Positions 48,779 to 59,507 of a stretch of 64,000 bases of DNA are shown piece by piece. The stretch spans positions 27,228 to 91,227 of the forward strand of contig JAKCWW010000475.1 of assembly GCA_026260175.1 (NCBI GenBank), written 5' to 3'. The number at the start of each line of letters is the position of its first letter. The stretch's first letter is position 1. Both the position numbers and the translations under genes were made by a program. The notes beneath the pieces were generated by a model. It was given only the letters and a program-made list of their open reading frames with translations. It did not search any database and was not told the DNA's origin. The stretch comes from Reticulitermes lucifugus. Lineage: Eukaryota > Arthropoda > Insecta > Blattodea > Rhinotermitidae.

Positions 48779-49609
48779 GTGAATTAGTTTGTAATAATTA
48801 TCAACATTTGGAAATATTTACTTCGTATTCGGGTCTAAGAACGTCTTGTTATATTATAATACTGTAAATCCATAGCAGTTCAAACTGGTGCTGACTGATC
48901 CCATCCCAACCGATTTATGTAGTGATAGAGCGTTGTGGTTGAGAGTGTGGTAGAATCAGTGGAGCCCGAAACAGCGGGACACGATTGAAACGTGACGTTT
49001 CACTATTACAACTGACCACATCGCTGAAAATGACGGGCGTTTGGACGGGTCTATGTGACAGTTCGCAACGCCACTGTTCTGAAACCAAATTTATTGCTCG
49101 AAATTGGTTATTCTGCCCCTCCTATCACAAGCTGCTTTGAACACTCGCACACCTCATACCGTGAACAGGACACAAAAAGGATGACGAAAATCTACAGGAT
49201 GATCTCAAAAACCCGTAAAAGTAAAATAAATTTGTCCCTTTGCACGCCAGGAGTCATGTGGGGAGTATAAGTTATAGAGTATACATTATAAATTATAGAT
49301 TATAGAATATGGAATATAGTTTGTAGTCGGCACTAAAGGTTTGTGGGTTTTCTGCTTAACATCTGGGCCAATTTTCCCCGAGGAAACGGCCGTTTATATT
49401 TACGAATATGAGGCTGAGTGGTTACCTTAATACAGAAAATATCTTTTAGCTCAGTGGGCAAAAGCTGATGCATATGAATTCATACACTGCTACCCACACG
49501 AAAGGGACTGACAGATTGAGCCAGGTGTCACCCTAACAACAACGAACAATCGCAGAAAAATTTGTCGGTGAAAATACGGTGATAAAATCCAGGGTAACGA
49601 GATGGGCAA

Positions 49610-49875
49610 GGTATGTTTTACGCATGGGGACACGAAAAATGCATACAGGGCTTCGGGGGGCTGGAGCAACCTGAAAGAAGGAGTGTTATAGAAGGGAGGA
49701 TAATATTAAAAGGGATCTTAAACAAATATTATGGGACGGTATAGACTGGATTGATCTGGCTGATGGTGGGGACCATTGGAGGCATCGCATGGGCAACGTA
49801 TTAAACTTCAGGATTCCATAAAATTCGAAGAAAGCCGTGAATAGCTAAGAAGCCCTTAACTTCTCAAGAAAGATT
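49610..49875 (+). pseudogene. RTE-like LINE 3' fragment
   Basis: Plus strand: REDNIKRDLKQILWDGIDWI then DLADGGDHWRHRMGNVLNFR-IP and a stop, with the tail GCCCTTAACTTCTCAAGAAA. The C-terminal frame is short but clear. Confidence 0.72.
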
Positions 49876-49952
49876 CTCCTCCATGAGGAACATTTCGCAG
49901 AGACTGTGGACACACAGATTCCCTGATCTAAAATCCCGCGATTTATGTAGCG

Positions 49953-50265
49953 TGAGATGCCGAGGTAGCGTAGTCGGTATAACGACTACGATACGGCCTG
50001 GTCAGTCCGGGGTTCGAATCCTGGCATTTTGCAGAACTTTTCTCTTATCAAAAACGGTCCAGACCGGCTCTGAGGCCCACCCAGACTCCTATTCTATGGC
50101 ACCGGCGTTCCTGAGGTAAAGCGGCCGGGGCATGGAGTTGACCATTGATCTCCATCTAGTGCCGAGGTTAAGAATGAGTGAAGCTATACCTCTACTCCCC
50201 CCATATGACTTCGTGGCATAGGCAGGGACAACTTTAACATTTACCTTTACCTTAAAGTCCATCTA
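49953..50265 (+). repeat. SINE family B, complete
   Basis: tRNA-like head GCCGAGGTAGCGTAGTCGGT and B box GGGGTTCGAATCCTGGC, then GTAAAGCGGCCGGGGCATGG, GTGCCGAGGTTAAGAATGAG and CCTCTACTCCCCCCATATG, ending in a TTTACCTTTACC tail. The head ends GCC..AGG and CCT..GGC can still pair. Confidence 0.83.
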
Positions 50266-51034
50266 ATTTTTGGTCTCTCAAAACAAATATCTGTTAGCAG
50301 AGTAATCGATTTCTGCGCTCGAAATACCAAGATGCATCACATGAATTGGACCAGAGAGAGAGAGAGATCAAGAGCATGAGAATTGCGTCATCACTTCTCT
50401 GTTTTATTAATGGTACTGACGTCACTGGTAGCTAATCTCGGTCTCATTCCAAAACTGGTTAAATTTTACATTACTCTCCCTTTAAAACCGCCATTTCTAG
50501 ACTAACGATACAAAGGTGTTCATACGCATTATACTAAACTTGTATCAAGTATATAAAATGGGCGCATGGCGGGGAGTCAGTGCCTGTTTATTTGTCCGCG
50601 TGTTTCACGTACGGAACGACAGAATGGATTTCACTGGTATCTGACGTTTCAGCTTGCTGCCCGATGTTAATTTTGGTTTTTTTTTTATCCGTCCAACGTA
50701 TGCCCCCAAAACCAAAATTTCATTAGTTACATCAAAACGTTTATGCGTGGCGTGTCATACTAAGCCGATTACGATATAAAAATTTAAATTTTTAATTTGT
50801 TTTTGAAGCGCCAACCAAGTTAATGTAACGAGATGCAATAAATATGTTCTCAGACACATACGTGAAGTGAATTTGTTTCAAGTAATAGACTTTTATCTGA
50901 AATATTATAAATGTATCAGTGCTAAATAAACAAGAGGATCCTTGTGTAGAATCTCACATTTTGAGTGCAAGACCCACCCTTATTCTTTTCGTCACGAGAG
51001 ATATTATTTTTACCCTGTATAGAATATAGATGGT

Positions 51035-51230
51035 AATCCGCGGTAGCTCAGTCGGTACAGTGACCACATTACACTCCAGATTCACGGAATAAAGTGTTGA
51101 AGTTCTTCAGGATGACTTGCGTTTTAATATTGTCCCGGAGACAGGCAGTTCTGACGTAAGCTATCCCAGGTTATCGTCAGCCCTTTCGACGAAAATTGAT
51201 GGTTAGTACTGCAATTTAAATCACGACTGC
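51035..51230 (+). repeat. tRNA-derived SINE-like unit, diverged
   Basis: CCGCGGTAGCTCAGTCGGTA is a clear A-box region. The expected B box is degraded (CTCCAGATTCACGGA). A body follows with no second copy in the window. Confidence 0.4.
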
Positions 51231-51558
51231 ATTCTTCCCCCTTTTTTGCGCTTTATTACTCACCAATTATCCGATCATGCGACGCTACGTAGACAGAGAT
51301 ATGTCATGTCAGTTTATCATCAGGTGTGTACTGAAGTGTATAATACGTAAAGCGATTTATGCTTCTTAGATCTGTCGCTGAAATGTCGGTGTTTATTGCT
51401 GTCAAGCGATGTCATTACCGGACTCTGCTGTCAGTTCGGGAGTAAGTTGTGTAACATATTTTGAGGGATGTGGATTTGACAGATACATTACGTCATCTAT
51501 TACCGTCATGTTAGAATATTACCTGGACGTGTGCTGAAAGTTTTTTGAGGGTGTATCT

Positions 51559-52050
51559 CGTTATAGTGCACACCGTTCGTATATATCGTTATAGTGCACA
51601 CCGTTCGTATATATCGTTATAGTGCACACCGATCGTGTATATCGTTATAGTGCACACCGATCGTGTATATCGTTATAGTGCACACCNNNNNNNNNNNNNN
51701 NNNNNNNNNNNNNNNNNNNNNNNNNNNNNNNNNNNNNNNNNNNNNNNNNNNNNNNNNNNNNNNNNNNNNNNNNNNNNNNNNNNNNNNNNNNNNNNNNNNN
51801 NNNNNNNNNNNNNNNNNNNNNNNNNNNNNNNNNNNNNNNNNNNNNNNNNNNNNNNNNNNNNNNNNNNNNNNNNNNNNNNNNNNNNNNNNNNNNNNNNNNN
51901 NNNNNNNNNNNNNNNNNNNNNNNNNNNNNNNNNNNNNNNNNNNNNNNNNNNNNNNNNNNNNNNNNNNNNNNNNNNNNNNNNNNNNNNNNNNNNNNATCGT
52001 GTATATCGTTATAGTGCACACCGAGCGTGTATATCGTTATAGTGCACACC
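51559..52050 (+). repeat. 28-bp tandem repeat spanning an assembly gap
   Basis: Units begin CGTTATAGTGCACACCG at 51559, 51587, 51615, 51643 and 51671, and again at 52007 and 52035, always 28 bp apart. Bases 51687-51995 are N (309). The unit contains the palindrome GTGCAC. The long frames on both strands are repeat-plus-N artefacts. Confidence 0.95.
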
Positions 52051-52484
52051 GATCGTGAATCTGTCACTTAAATTTTGTTATTTATTATTGTCAGTGCAGG
52101 GTTATCTGCGATTTAAAGTTCAGTGCGTACAAATACAAAGTGGCTGTAGGTTTCGACATTGCATGTACACACTCATACATACATATATTAATTATGTGCG
52201 TACACACATGCGTACACGAATACAGAGTTACGCACATCGTAGGTCAAAGATTATCATTTATGTATTTTATACGGGAGGTCACATTTTGGATTCTTTTCCA
52301 GAACGATGTATTTTCTAAGTGCATTTTTAACACTTCGTCGTTCCTTCACGCAAATGCAGGCCGCCTACGCACAAGTTTTAATTTCGTTATAATAGCTAGC
52401 CTTCCGCTGTACGCTGTGAGTAAGGACATTAACTGAGAAAGCTTAATTAAACAACTTTAAAACCCAGTAAGTGTCCGTCGAACA

Positions 52485-52757
52485 ATATATACATATTTGT
52501 TACAGAAAATCAACAGCTACATTTTTCGACTTTTAACTAAGCCAGCATCACGCTGTACAAGATTACAAGAAGATGTAATGTAAAACACAGCAGGTAATAT
52601 TTTACTGAATGTGACGATTCTGAGATATCAATCTTGAATAATATTACTTGCATTGTTGTACGTTACGTCTTCTTGTAAATATTGTACAGCGTGATGTTGG
52701 CTTAGTTAAAAGCCGAAACGTGTAGCTTTTTGTTATGCGTAACAAATGTATGTTGTT
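52485..52757. mobile_element. Fold-back retroelement E52 with hammerhead-like arms
   Basis: Arms 52485-52588 and 52656-52757 are inverted repeats sharing GCATCACGCTGTACAA, CTTTTAACTAAGCC and ATACATATTTGTTAC or its complement. Each arm has the outward hammerhead-like order. The loop is about 65 bp and no coding sequence is retained. Confidence 0.68.
52688..52727 (+). ncRNA. Hammerhead-like motif with two core changes
   Basis: AGC - GUGAUGU in place of CUGAUGA - stem II GGCUU/AAGCC - GAAA - stem III AC/GU with loop GU - A - GCU. Stems fit; the first box is altered at C and at the last A, so it is probably inactive. Confidence 0.45.
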
Positions 52758-52851
52758 TTAGACGACACAGCTTTATATAATAAGCACAACGGGGTGCCTC
52801 CACTTTAAGGTAAATAATCCGAAAAGGGAGCACATAAAAATATTGATGCAT

Positions 52852-53119
52852 AGCTGTAACATTACAGATCTGGACAGGCTGTTAGGACTCTAGGTGGTTG
52901 AGGCTCTTAGTGTTTCTAGACAACCGGTAAATAAGCCTTCCCCCTCCCTTCTACTCCCAAGGAAAGATCACTGGTATTCATTTCTGTTAGAAACTGAGTC
53001 GACCCCAGGGACGTAGTGTGGCCGGAAGGATTAAGTCAATAAAAAATCCCAATGACCCCATTGGGATTCGAACCCGCGACCTTTCGGCTTGTAGCGCAGT
53101 GCCGCCGCATAGCCCACAC
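52852..53119 (-). repeat. SINE family A
   Basis: Minus strand: GGTCGCGGGTTCGAATCCCA (B box), TTGACTTAATCCTTCCGG, GGGGTCGACTCAGTTTCTAA, then the body, as in the other copies. Possible duplication: ATTGATGCAT (52842-52851) and ATTGATGTAT (53120-53129). Confidence 0.78.
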
Positions 53120-53519
53120 ATTGATGTATGGATTTCTGTATTGAGAGTTCCAGGTCACGGGCTGTATGTGTCATGACCTGCAGTGTTAGTGAATGTACGA
53201 AGGGAGAACAGGGTTGCGTGATGCAGTTACTGTCTGTGGCTGCGCTGCGCTCTTTGCTAGCGACTGTCAAGCAATTGCACAGTAATATATAGCGAATACT
53301 GTCTAAGAAACTAGCTGGTAACTTTTCACCAATTAAGAATTTTTTACGCTCAGTTTTGACTATGATACTATTTAGTTACAAATATAAGGGGGAAGTTTTC
53401 CTTAATTTTAAATTTTACTGTGGCTCTAAATATATTTATCGAATACTTCTTGTGTTTTATGCGATAATAAGAGCAAAACTGTGTAATTTCTTTCTATACT
53501 GCCATTACTACCTCTCTCT

Positions 53520-53640
53520 TACTTTCTGAGTCTCTTTAACACTGTCAAACTCGCCCCTTCCAGCTTCCTCATTAAGGTGAGAAACCAAGTTTAATGCCTA
53601 CGTAACACAATATAAAATGTAAGCTTGTTTGTACGTTAAT
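53520..53640 (-). repeat. RTE-like LINE fragment, very diverged
   Basis: The minus strand encodes a short ETW-like TWFLTL stretch followed by decayed sequence, matching the VVLYGCETWTLTL position only loosely. Confidence 0.3.
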
Positions 53641-53954
53641 TTAATTTAGATTTCATTTCAGTACAGCTCAGTACAGTATATAATTTACGGGTTGATCGAA
53701 CGAGGAGTTGGATTGTTCGGTGGGGCAAAATATTTTGCTTATCCATAGCGCCAGATCCGCTCTGGACCCCACCCTTCGTATATCTAAATTAGGGTAAACA
53801 TAACATTTAATGTCCAAACTAGGAAACTTCTGAGAGTGAAAGGGAGCGCTAAAAAATAATTAAAATTTTATATTTCTTAAATATTTATTTATTGACCGAC
53901 AAATTGGTTTTATTATATTGGCGGACCTATAAAATAGGTCTATTCAAAGACTGT

Positions 53955-54110
53955 GTTGTGTGTTCTGTGTCTGGGGTAAAGCAATGGGTGGTTGAAGCTG
54001 ACCACTATAATGTACCTAATGCCAGGGTGAAGAATGCGTGTCATTATGACTGCACTCTCCGTATGTCTTCATAGTAGGGCAATTAATCAAGCACAGGGAC
54101 AAATTTGACT
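53955..54110 (+). repeat. SINE family B 3' part
   Basis: GGGGTAAAGCAATGGGTGG, GAAGCTGACCACTATAATG, GCCAGGGTGAAGAATGCGTG and ACTCTCCGTATGTCTTCATA follow the family body. Confidence 0.5.
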
Positions 54111-54439
54111 TTTATATTTAATTTTATATTTTTAGATGTAGCAGGGGCAGCTACATATATGCCGAGCTCAACGGAAATAGGAAATTTTCGATTTAAGTTT
54201 TTCGACTCCAGTGTTACTTTGTGTACCGTATACTGTAAGTAATATTCAGGAATTATCTCTTTTTTCTGCTTAGCGTATTTATGCGTTTCGCGTGATTCTA
54301 AGATCAATCAGCGATTATTTTTCTGTATAACAATTAGGATAGGTATTCATTTAATGGAAACGGAGTTTGTTCTCTGTGAGGTAAGAACTGAATTATTGTC
54401 TTCGTGTAACAGTTAATAATACAAAATTTCATTAAACAA

Positions 54440-54540
54440 GAGGACTGTGTTACACATTTCTTTTACGGCGTCATTTCATACATGTTTCGGTCTGTACTCC
54501 GCCATCATCACGCAAAAATTTAATGTAGAACAACTGAATT
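54440..54540 (-). mobile_element. Penelope-like arm with decayed hammerhead
   Basis: Minus strand of about 54473-54520: GUGAUGA (54505-54511) in place of CUGAUGA, a partly paired stem II ending GACC, then GAAACAUGUA and UGAAAUGACG. Flanks resemble the other arms in being AT-rich; no partner arm is recognised. Confidence 0.45.
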
Positions 54541-55511
54541 TACTACTGGCATATTTGTGGTATCATACCTGCGTTAGAAATGGCATATTGTTTAAATTTA
54601 TTCATTACGAGTTAACAGTTATTGCAGTATACGGAAATATCTTAATTTTGGAACTACATTATGATAGATTTTTATATTTACATTATAACAACATTTTAAA
54701 TGTAATGTTCTTGTGTACTGAGACCGTGTTTTACTATTTATCATTTAACAGCGTGTGCACTGCAGAATAAAGTATCGGTACTCTCAAAATCTACTATAAA
54801 ATTTAGATTAATTTTAGTCTCCCATAGGTCGAAATGTTTTTTAATTTCCTCGTGAAAGTAATTTTGATTTACGACTGTTATTCTTAATCAGGAGAACATT
54901 GTTTCTTTTTTTTTAAGTTTTGCCAGTTGTCTTTATGCTACTTTGCTCCGCATTCTGCCTACAGTACTTGAACGTGTGTATACAGCAAACAGCCTCGTGG
55001 CTATAAAACGGTCCACATATGTAAAATGTTTCAGCGTCATTTTCAACTCATGACTATAAACGCTGGTAAATATTTTATGTGCGTATACACTTTGAACTTG
55101 CACCCAGGAGATATTCAGGCTTATTGCTTGTCCCTTCCGAGAATTGTTCGGCAACTACAAGTTATATTTGCGAGGTGATCAACCAGTGATCTCCCACATA
55201 CCATGTACAACGGTACATAAACCGCAGCAAGGGCACAAGTGTAAAATACCGTACGAACTTCACATCTGTTCCTTCTTTTCCTTTATGTGGTTAGTTATGG
55301 GAAACTTTATAACTCACGCCGTTTCCTCGCTCTAGTAATGATATTACTTCCATCTAGGAACTTCCGCACGTAATTGTTTCAAGTAATTTTTAAGCACTTT
55401 ATTCTGTAATCACCGTGTATCTTTTCACAGTCACTATTTACATACACCAAATTGATGCAACTTTATTTAAAAAACTGTATAGTTTTTTAAAACATATTTA
55501 AAAACTTTTTA

Positions 55512-55556
55512 AAACCCGACATGTTTCGGCTCTTATAGAACCATCTTCAGGGGTTT
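55512..55556 (-). ncRNA. Hammerhead ribozyme, left arm of E55
   Basis: Minus strand: AAACCC - CUGAAGA (55544-55550) - stem II GGUUC/GAGCC - GAAA - stem III AC/GU with loop AU - C - GGGUUU. All core residues are present and stem I has six pairs. Confidence 0.8.
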
Positions 55557-55672
55557 ATTGTCTTTAAAACTACATATATTAAAACGTCTTTTACACTGGT
55601 TCACTTTTAGGCAAGGTTTTTCACTTTTCAACTGCTTGGTACGCACAGACACTAAATAGTGACTGTGAAAAC

Positions 55673-55963
55673 ATGCACGGTGATTACAGAATAAAGTACG
55701 TCGATGCCAAACAGGAAAAATTGATACGCAATTACAGGAACATAAAGGAGAAACTGCAAAAGACCAACGCGTCGATTTGGTTCAATAAGGTTTGTAAGGC
55801 AGAACAGCTACAGCCACAATATATCAACGTAAAAATCAGTGGAACCAACAAAAGAAGTCACGACACAAAAAAAGCGGCCATCAGGTACAGGATCAACGCA
55901 GAACTGAAATATCTCTACAAGAAAACAAATAGTGTCTGTGCGTACCAAGCAGTTGAAAAGTGA
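55673..55963 (+). pseudogene. N-terminal fragment of a Penelope-like element protein
   Basis: The 96-residue frame starts MHGDYRIKYVDAKQEKLIRN. It is rich in Lys and Arg and includes KTNASIWFNKVCKAEQLQPQ, YINVKI and RINAELKYLYKK. This basic, coiled-coil-like start is how I remember the region before the reverse transcriptase in arthropod Penelope-like proteins; I could not verify that by search. The last dozen codons run into the right terminal repeat, so the natural protein was cut short by internal loss. Start choice: the ATG directly follows the leader, and the same MHG start recurs in E61 and E22. It carries no catalytic domain and is not expected to be functional. Confidence 0.55.
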
Positions 55964-56027
55964 AAACCCTTGCCTAAAAGTGAACCAGTGTAAAAGACGT
56001 TTTAATCTATGCAGTTTTAACGACAAT

Positions 56028-56074
56028 AAACCCCTGAAGATGGCTCTATAAGAGCCGAAACTTATGTCGGGTTT
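56028..56074 (+). ncRNA. Hammerhead ribozyme, right arm of E55
   Basis: AAACCC (56028-56033) - CUGAAGA (56034-56040) - stem II GGCUC/GAGCC (56042-56046 with 56052-56056) - GAAA (56057-56060) - stem III AC/GU with loop UUAU - C56068 - GGGUUU (56069-56074), six pairs with AAACCC. Predicted cleavage is after 56068. Confidence 0.8.
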
Positions 56075-56214
56075 TAAAAAGTTTTTAAATATGTTTTAAA
56101 AAACTATACAGTTTTTTAAATAAAATTGCATCTAGTTGGTGTATGTAAATAGTGAATTTTTAAGCAGTTTAAGAATAAAGCAAATGAAGTCAACAGAAGT
56201 CGTGTAATTTGTTT

Positions 56215-56335
56215 GTGCTTAATCTCTTAAAGAGTACAGACAGATCTTGTTAGATTTACTGAGAATAAATTACAGGTTTTCTGCTGGAGAGCCCGGATTC
56301 GATTCCAGTAGCATTTTAATTATTCCTTTATACCA
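56215..56335 (+). repeat. Possible SINE head remnant
   Basis: CCGGATTCGATTCCAGTAGC is B-box-like; the A-box side is not convincing. Confidence 0.3.
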
Positions 56336-56999
56336 CCACAGCAGGAAGCCTGAAAAATGCGCCTATTATTTATGTCTGTCCGCTTGTCTTAGCTGACGTA
56401 GGGACTGCAGGATAACTGAAGGTAATGTCCTACTGAAACCTGGTATAAATAAACAACACTTAATGCGTTTATGCTCAGTTCTCAAAAGAGACACGCGAAA
56501 TGTGTGTAGGAATTTATACGACTGGAGATATTGGGAACAGAAGCTGTAAAGAAACACATTTTCTGTTAGAGATACGTTTTCTGTTAATCTTAAAATTTTG
56601 TAAATAATTAAATAAGGTAGCAAGTACGCCATAATTTTACCTTATTCCTACAATTTCTAACGTTTCTGTCTATACCAGAATGGTTTTTTGGCTCGCGGAA
56701 TATCACACTATTCTTCCTTCGTCAAAACACATCGCAAACCCAGCCCTAACCACTCACCTTTTTCTCCGTCGTTACCTAAATCCTGTAATTATTTGCCTGG
56801 AATCACTGGACAGGCAAGAAAATATGTGTCTTCTATCTATGATTTGTAAAGTAACTATTTTTGCTTTCGGAGCTGCTTGTGTCCGGTTGTCATTCCAAAA
56901 TTCGAGTATAGCCATCAAAATTATGGATAGTCGTCATTATTACTATCAGTCACATATGACAAAAAAATTTTCGAGCCAATCGTTTAAAGTTCATGTAAT

Positions 57000-57200
57000 T
57001 TCATATTCTCACAGCAATGAAGAATGAGTTCGGTTTCCTTGCATGTAATGCCATGCAGATTTCTACATAGGTACGAACGTTTCCCAAGAATCTGCTGACC
57101 CCATCTTCTGGACAGGAGAATGAACGCAGCGAGGAAAGATTTTATGTGATATGGGGAAGGGATTCCCTGGACCGAAGCTACGAGAAAAACAGAATTTTGA
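57000..57200. mobile_element. Family F-related arm, strongly decayed
   Basis: TAGGTACGAACGTTTCCCAA and CCCATCTTCTGGACAGGAGA keep the order of a family F left arm. The minus strand reads CAGAAGAUGGGG...GGGAAACGUU, a ruined hammerhead-like order. Confidence 0.4.
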
Positions 57201-57289
57201 TGCTCTCTCATTTTCGGTAATACTGCGTTGAACAGCTGATATTAGAAAGCTATGTTTATATTATAATACATAAAATGGAAACTGAGAAG

Positions 57290-57543
57290 TGGTCGTACTA
57301 CATAAACATTAGCTATTTATATTCATGCACTTCTAACTTGCTGTCCGGAAAGTGATCTGACAAGAGCAGAACAAGCTCAATGTTGGGAACGCCTGCAAGA
57401 ATTGATTAGACTGACCGCTCAACTCTGGAGTCGGAGAAGTTGCCGCCGCAGTACGGCGTATCCGTTCGGTCGAAACTACAAGATTTTTTGGCGTGTACTG
57501 GTACGTGTCTGCTGCATATCAATTAACCAAATCGACGCAGTCT
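57290..57543 (+). other. Unrecognised open, GC-richer frame without ATG start
   Basis: A + frame stays open up to a TAA at 57541-57543 and reads ...CCPESDLTRAEQAQCWERLQ, then ELIRLTAQLWSRRSCRRSTA, then YPFGRNYKIFWRV. The composition is less AT-rich than the surroundings. It may be a degraded transposon coding segment. I do not recognise it and claim no function. Confidence 0.25.
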
Positions 57544-57579
57544 AACAGAAATTAAAATAAAATTAATATTGGAAAGAGA

Positions 57580-57745
57580 CTTTGTTATAATTGTGGCATT
57601 ATGTGTTGTGCCACCCCGCATTCTGTTACGTGGGTGCCAAGCATTTTCATCTCTGAAAAGAACACTTATAAAAGGAGACATTTGTCCGAAACATTGGAGC
57701 CCACATGTCAGAGTACACATCATCACAACTCAGATTTCAGCAGTG
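57580..57745 (+). mobile_element. Family F/Penelope-like arm, decayed
   Basis: GCATTTTCATCTCTGAAAAG, then GGAGACATTTGTCCGAAACA and TTGGAGCCCACATG. A stem II-like GGAGACAUUUGUCC precedes CGAAACAUU, with the first core box displaced. Outer part: CAGATTTCAGCAGTGTAAAA. Confidence 0.4.
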
Positions 57746-59437
57746 TAAAAACCTGAAGTCTTAACGCTATAAATTTTGTTAAACCCACAAACGGAGGCAA
57801 TGAAATATAATCATATATTTTCGGTACTACCAACCAAACATGTGCTTCTAATTTCTTACTGTGACACATACTGATAGATTTGGGTCCTATTTATGGAAAG
57901 AGTATTCTATAAGTTGTTCATTCATTCATTCATTCACTCTGTCTTGCGATATATCCATAACCTCTTCCAGAGCAATTTCTCCAGAGAATGCGATATAATG
58001 CTTCCTGTTTCAAATTCCGGCATCTTCTATTTTCCTAAAGTTCATTCAGTAGCTGCTTACGTATTTTTCCTCGTCTTCTCCGCTCTTATGTGTTTCCTTC
58101 AATAAAATGTTTTAGAAGGTAGTTCCTACGCAAGATGTGAAAAATCCAGCTTGTCTTCCTTCGTTTGAATATGTAAGACGTTCCTTTCTCCTCTTCCTTG
58201 ACTCTGTTGTTCATTGCTGTCAATCGAAAAGTATTTATCCTACATTTGTGCTTCTGATTTCTTACTCTAGCGGACATTGGTAGATTTGCAGTGCAGTTAT
58301 GACAACGGCGTTCCATGAATAGTACACGTTTGTAAACACTTTGTATTTATGTGTATGACTTTTCTCGTAGTGACTGCAATATTTAAGGCGAGAACAATTT
58401 TAGCAGTTCAAAGATTAAAGCAACCAAGTTCCAATTCTACTAGGCGCCCTTGTCGGTGTTTATATATTTTTTGTTGTGTCATATTAAGATACAGTTTTGC
58501 GGTGGTACCATGTCGCATCTACTGGATAGGACTCGACATGTCGTTTCATAATTAATTATAAATTGCAATAGGCCAAGAAGGTTAGGTCGTGATGACTGAA
58601 TTGGTTTGTGTTTGTTTCCTTCTGTTCATATATTGAAGGAATTTATCTTTTTAATGTTTATAAGGAGTTCTAATCACCTTACGCATAGAAAGGCAAGTTG
58701 ATAAATAATTCTCATCGCCTTACAGGCAGACACTAAAGTAAAAGTGGAGTTCTTAAAACGGTTGCTCAGCAAATACGTTTACATGGTGTGTAGTTTCGTA
58801 ACTATAGAACGTAAACTAATTTTGACTGTAGAGGTCGAATTCTTCGCCGTCTTTATCATCTGTTTCCAGCGCTGAAGCAAAACCTTGGCGGACGCAAATT
58901 TAAAAATGATCGCGAATTGGAAACGGCTCTGAGGTCATGGCTGATAACAAAGGACACGGACTGATATCGACAGGGAACAGAAACATTCGTCCCACAATAT
59001 TATTATGTCTCAAATTTTGTGAGGACTGTGTAACAGAGAGGTGAGGTATCAGGAGAGTTGTTTGCGGTTTTCTTCTCAGAGCTACACATTTAAACATTAA
59101 ACCAAATATATGCGTTTTGAATTTCTTTTCTAAAGAAACTTACATTATTTAGTCCTTTTTTCGGAGTCTTCGACTTTTTTTAGTGATGTAACACGCATTA
59201 TGCTGTACCGTGTTTCCATTGTTGTTTCACGCAGGTGCCCTAATTTGTCTTTCTTCCACAGAGTGTTCATAAGAGACCTCTCTCCTTTCAACTGCAAGTA
59301 CATACAACACATTATGCATTATGAAAGGAACTTCTTGTAACATCCATTCTAACAAAATGAAAGTTTTATACTTTTAGACAAAATAATCTCATATTTTTCT
59401 TTATGTAAACATAAGGAAATTTTCTACGACATCAGAA

Positions 59438-59507
59438 CTCGACCTGGTAAACTCGACCTGGTAAACTCGACCTGGTAAACTCGACCTGGTAAACTCGACC
59501 TGGTAAA
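59438..59507 (+). repeat. Perfect 14-bp tandem repeat, five copies
   Basis: CTCGACCTGGTAAA repeated five times without change, flanked by AT-rich unique sequence. The lack of any divergence points to recent expansion. Confidence 0.97.

Larger units (their letters stand above)
55397..56154. mobile_element. Penelope-like fold-back retroelement E55
   Basis: A perfect 12-bp duplication AATTTTTAAGCA flanks it (55385-55396 and 56155-56166). Arms of about 225 bp (55431-55655 and 55930-56154) are inverted and nearly identical. Each has an outward hammerhead. The outermost left 45 bp (55397-55440) are the complement of 55655-55698, just after the arm. The parent order was therefore terminal repeat with ribozyme, leader, then protein start. 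The copy is an inverted terminal repeat plus leader, then the start of the coding region, then a direct terminal repeat. Inverted and direct repeats in one insertion are described for Penelope-like elements. The RT and GIY-YIG parts are absent. Confidence 0.75.

Noticed and set aside
51617-52067. Overlapping long frames on both strands
   Set aside because: They consist mostly of N, with 28-bp repeat translation at both sides.
55673-55963. A host exon nested in the intron
   Set aside because: It lies between inverted terminal repeats with a target-site duplication, and its start motif recurs in two other elements.
59438-59507. CRISPR-like array
   Set aside because: Units are contiguous without spacers, and the genome is eukaryotic.
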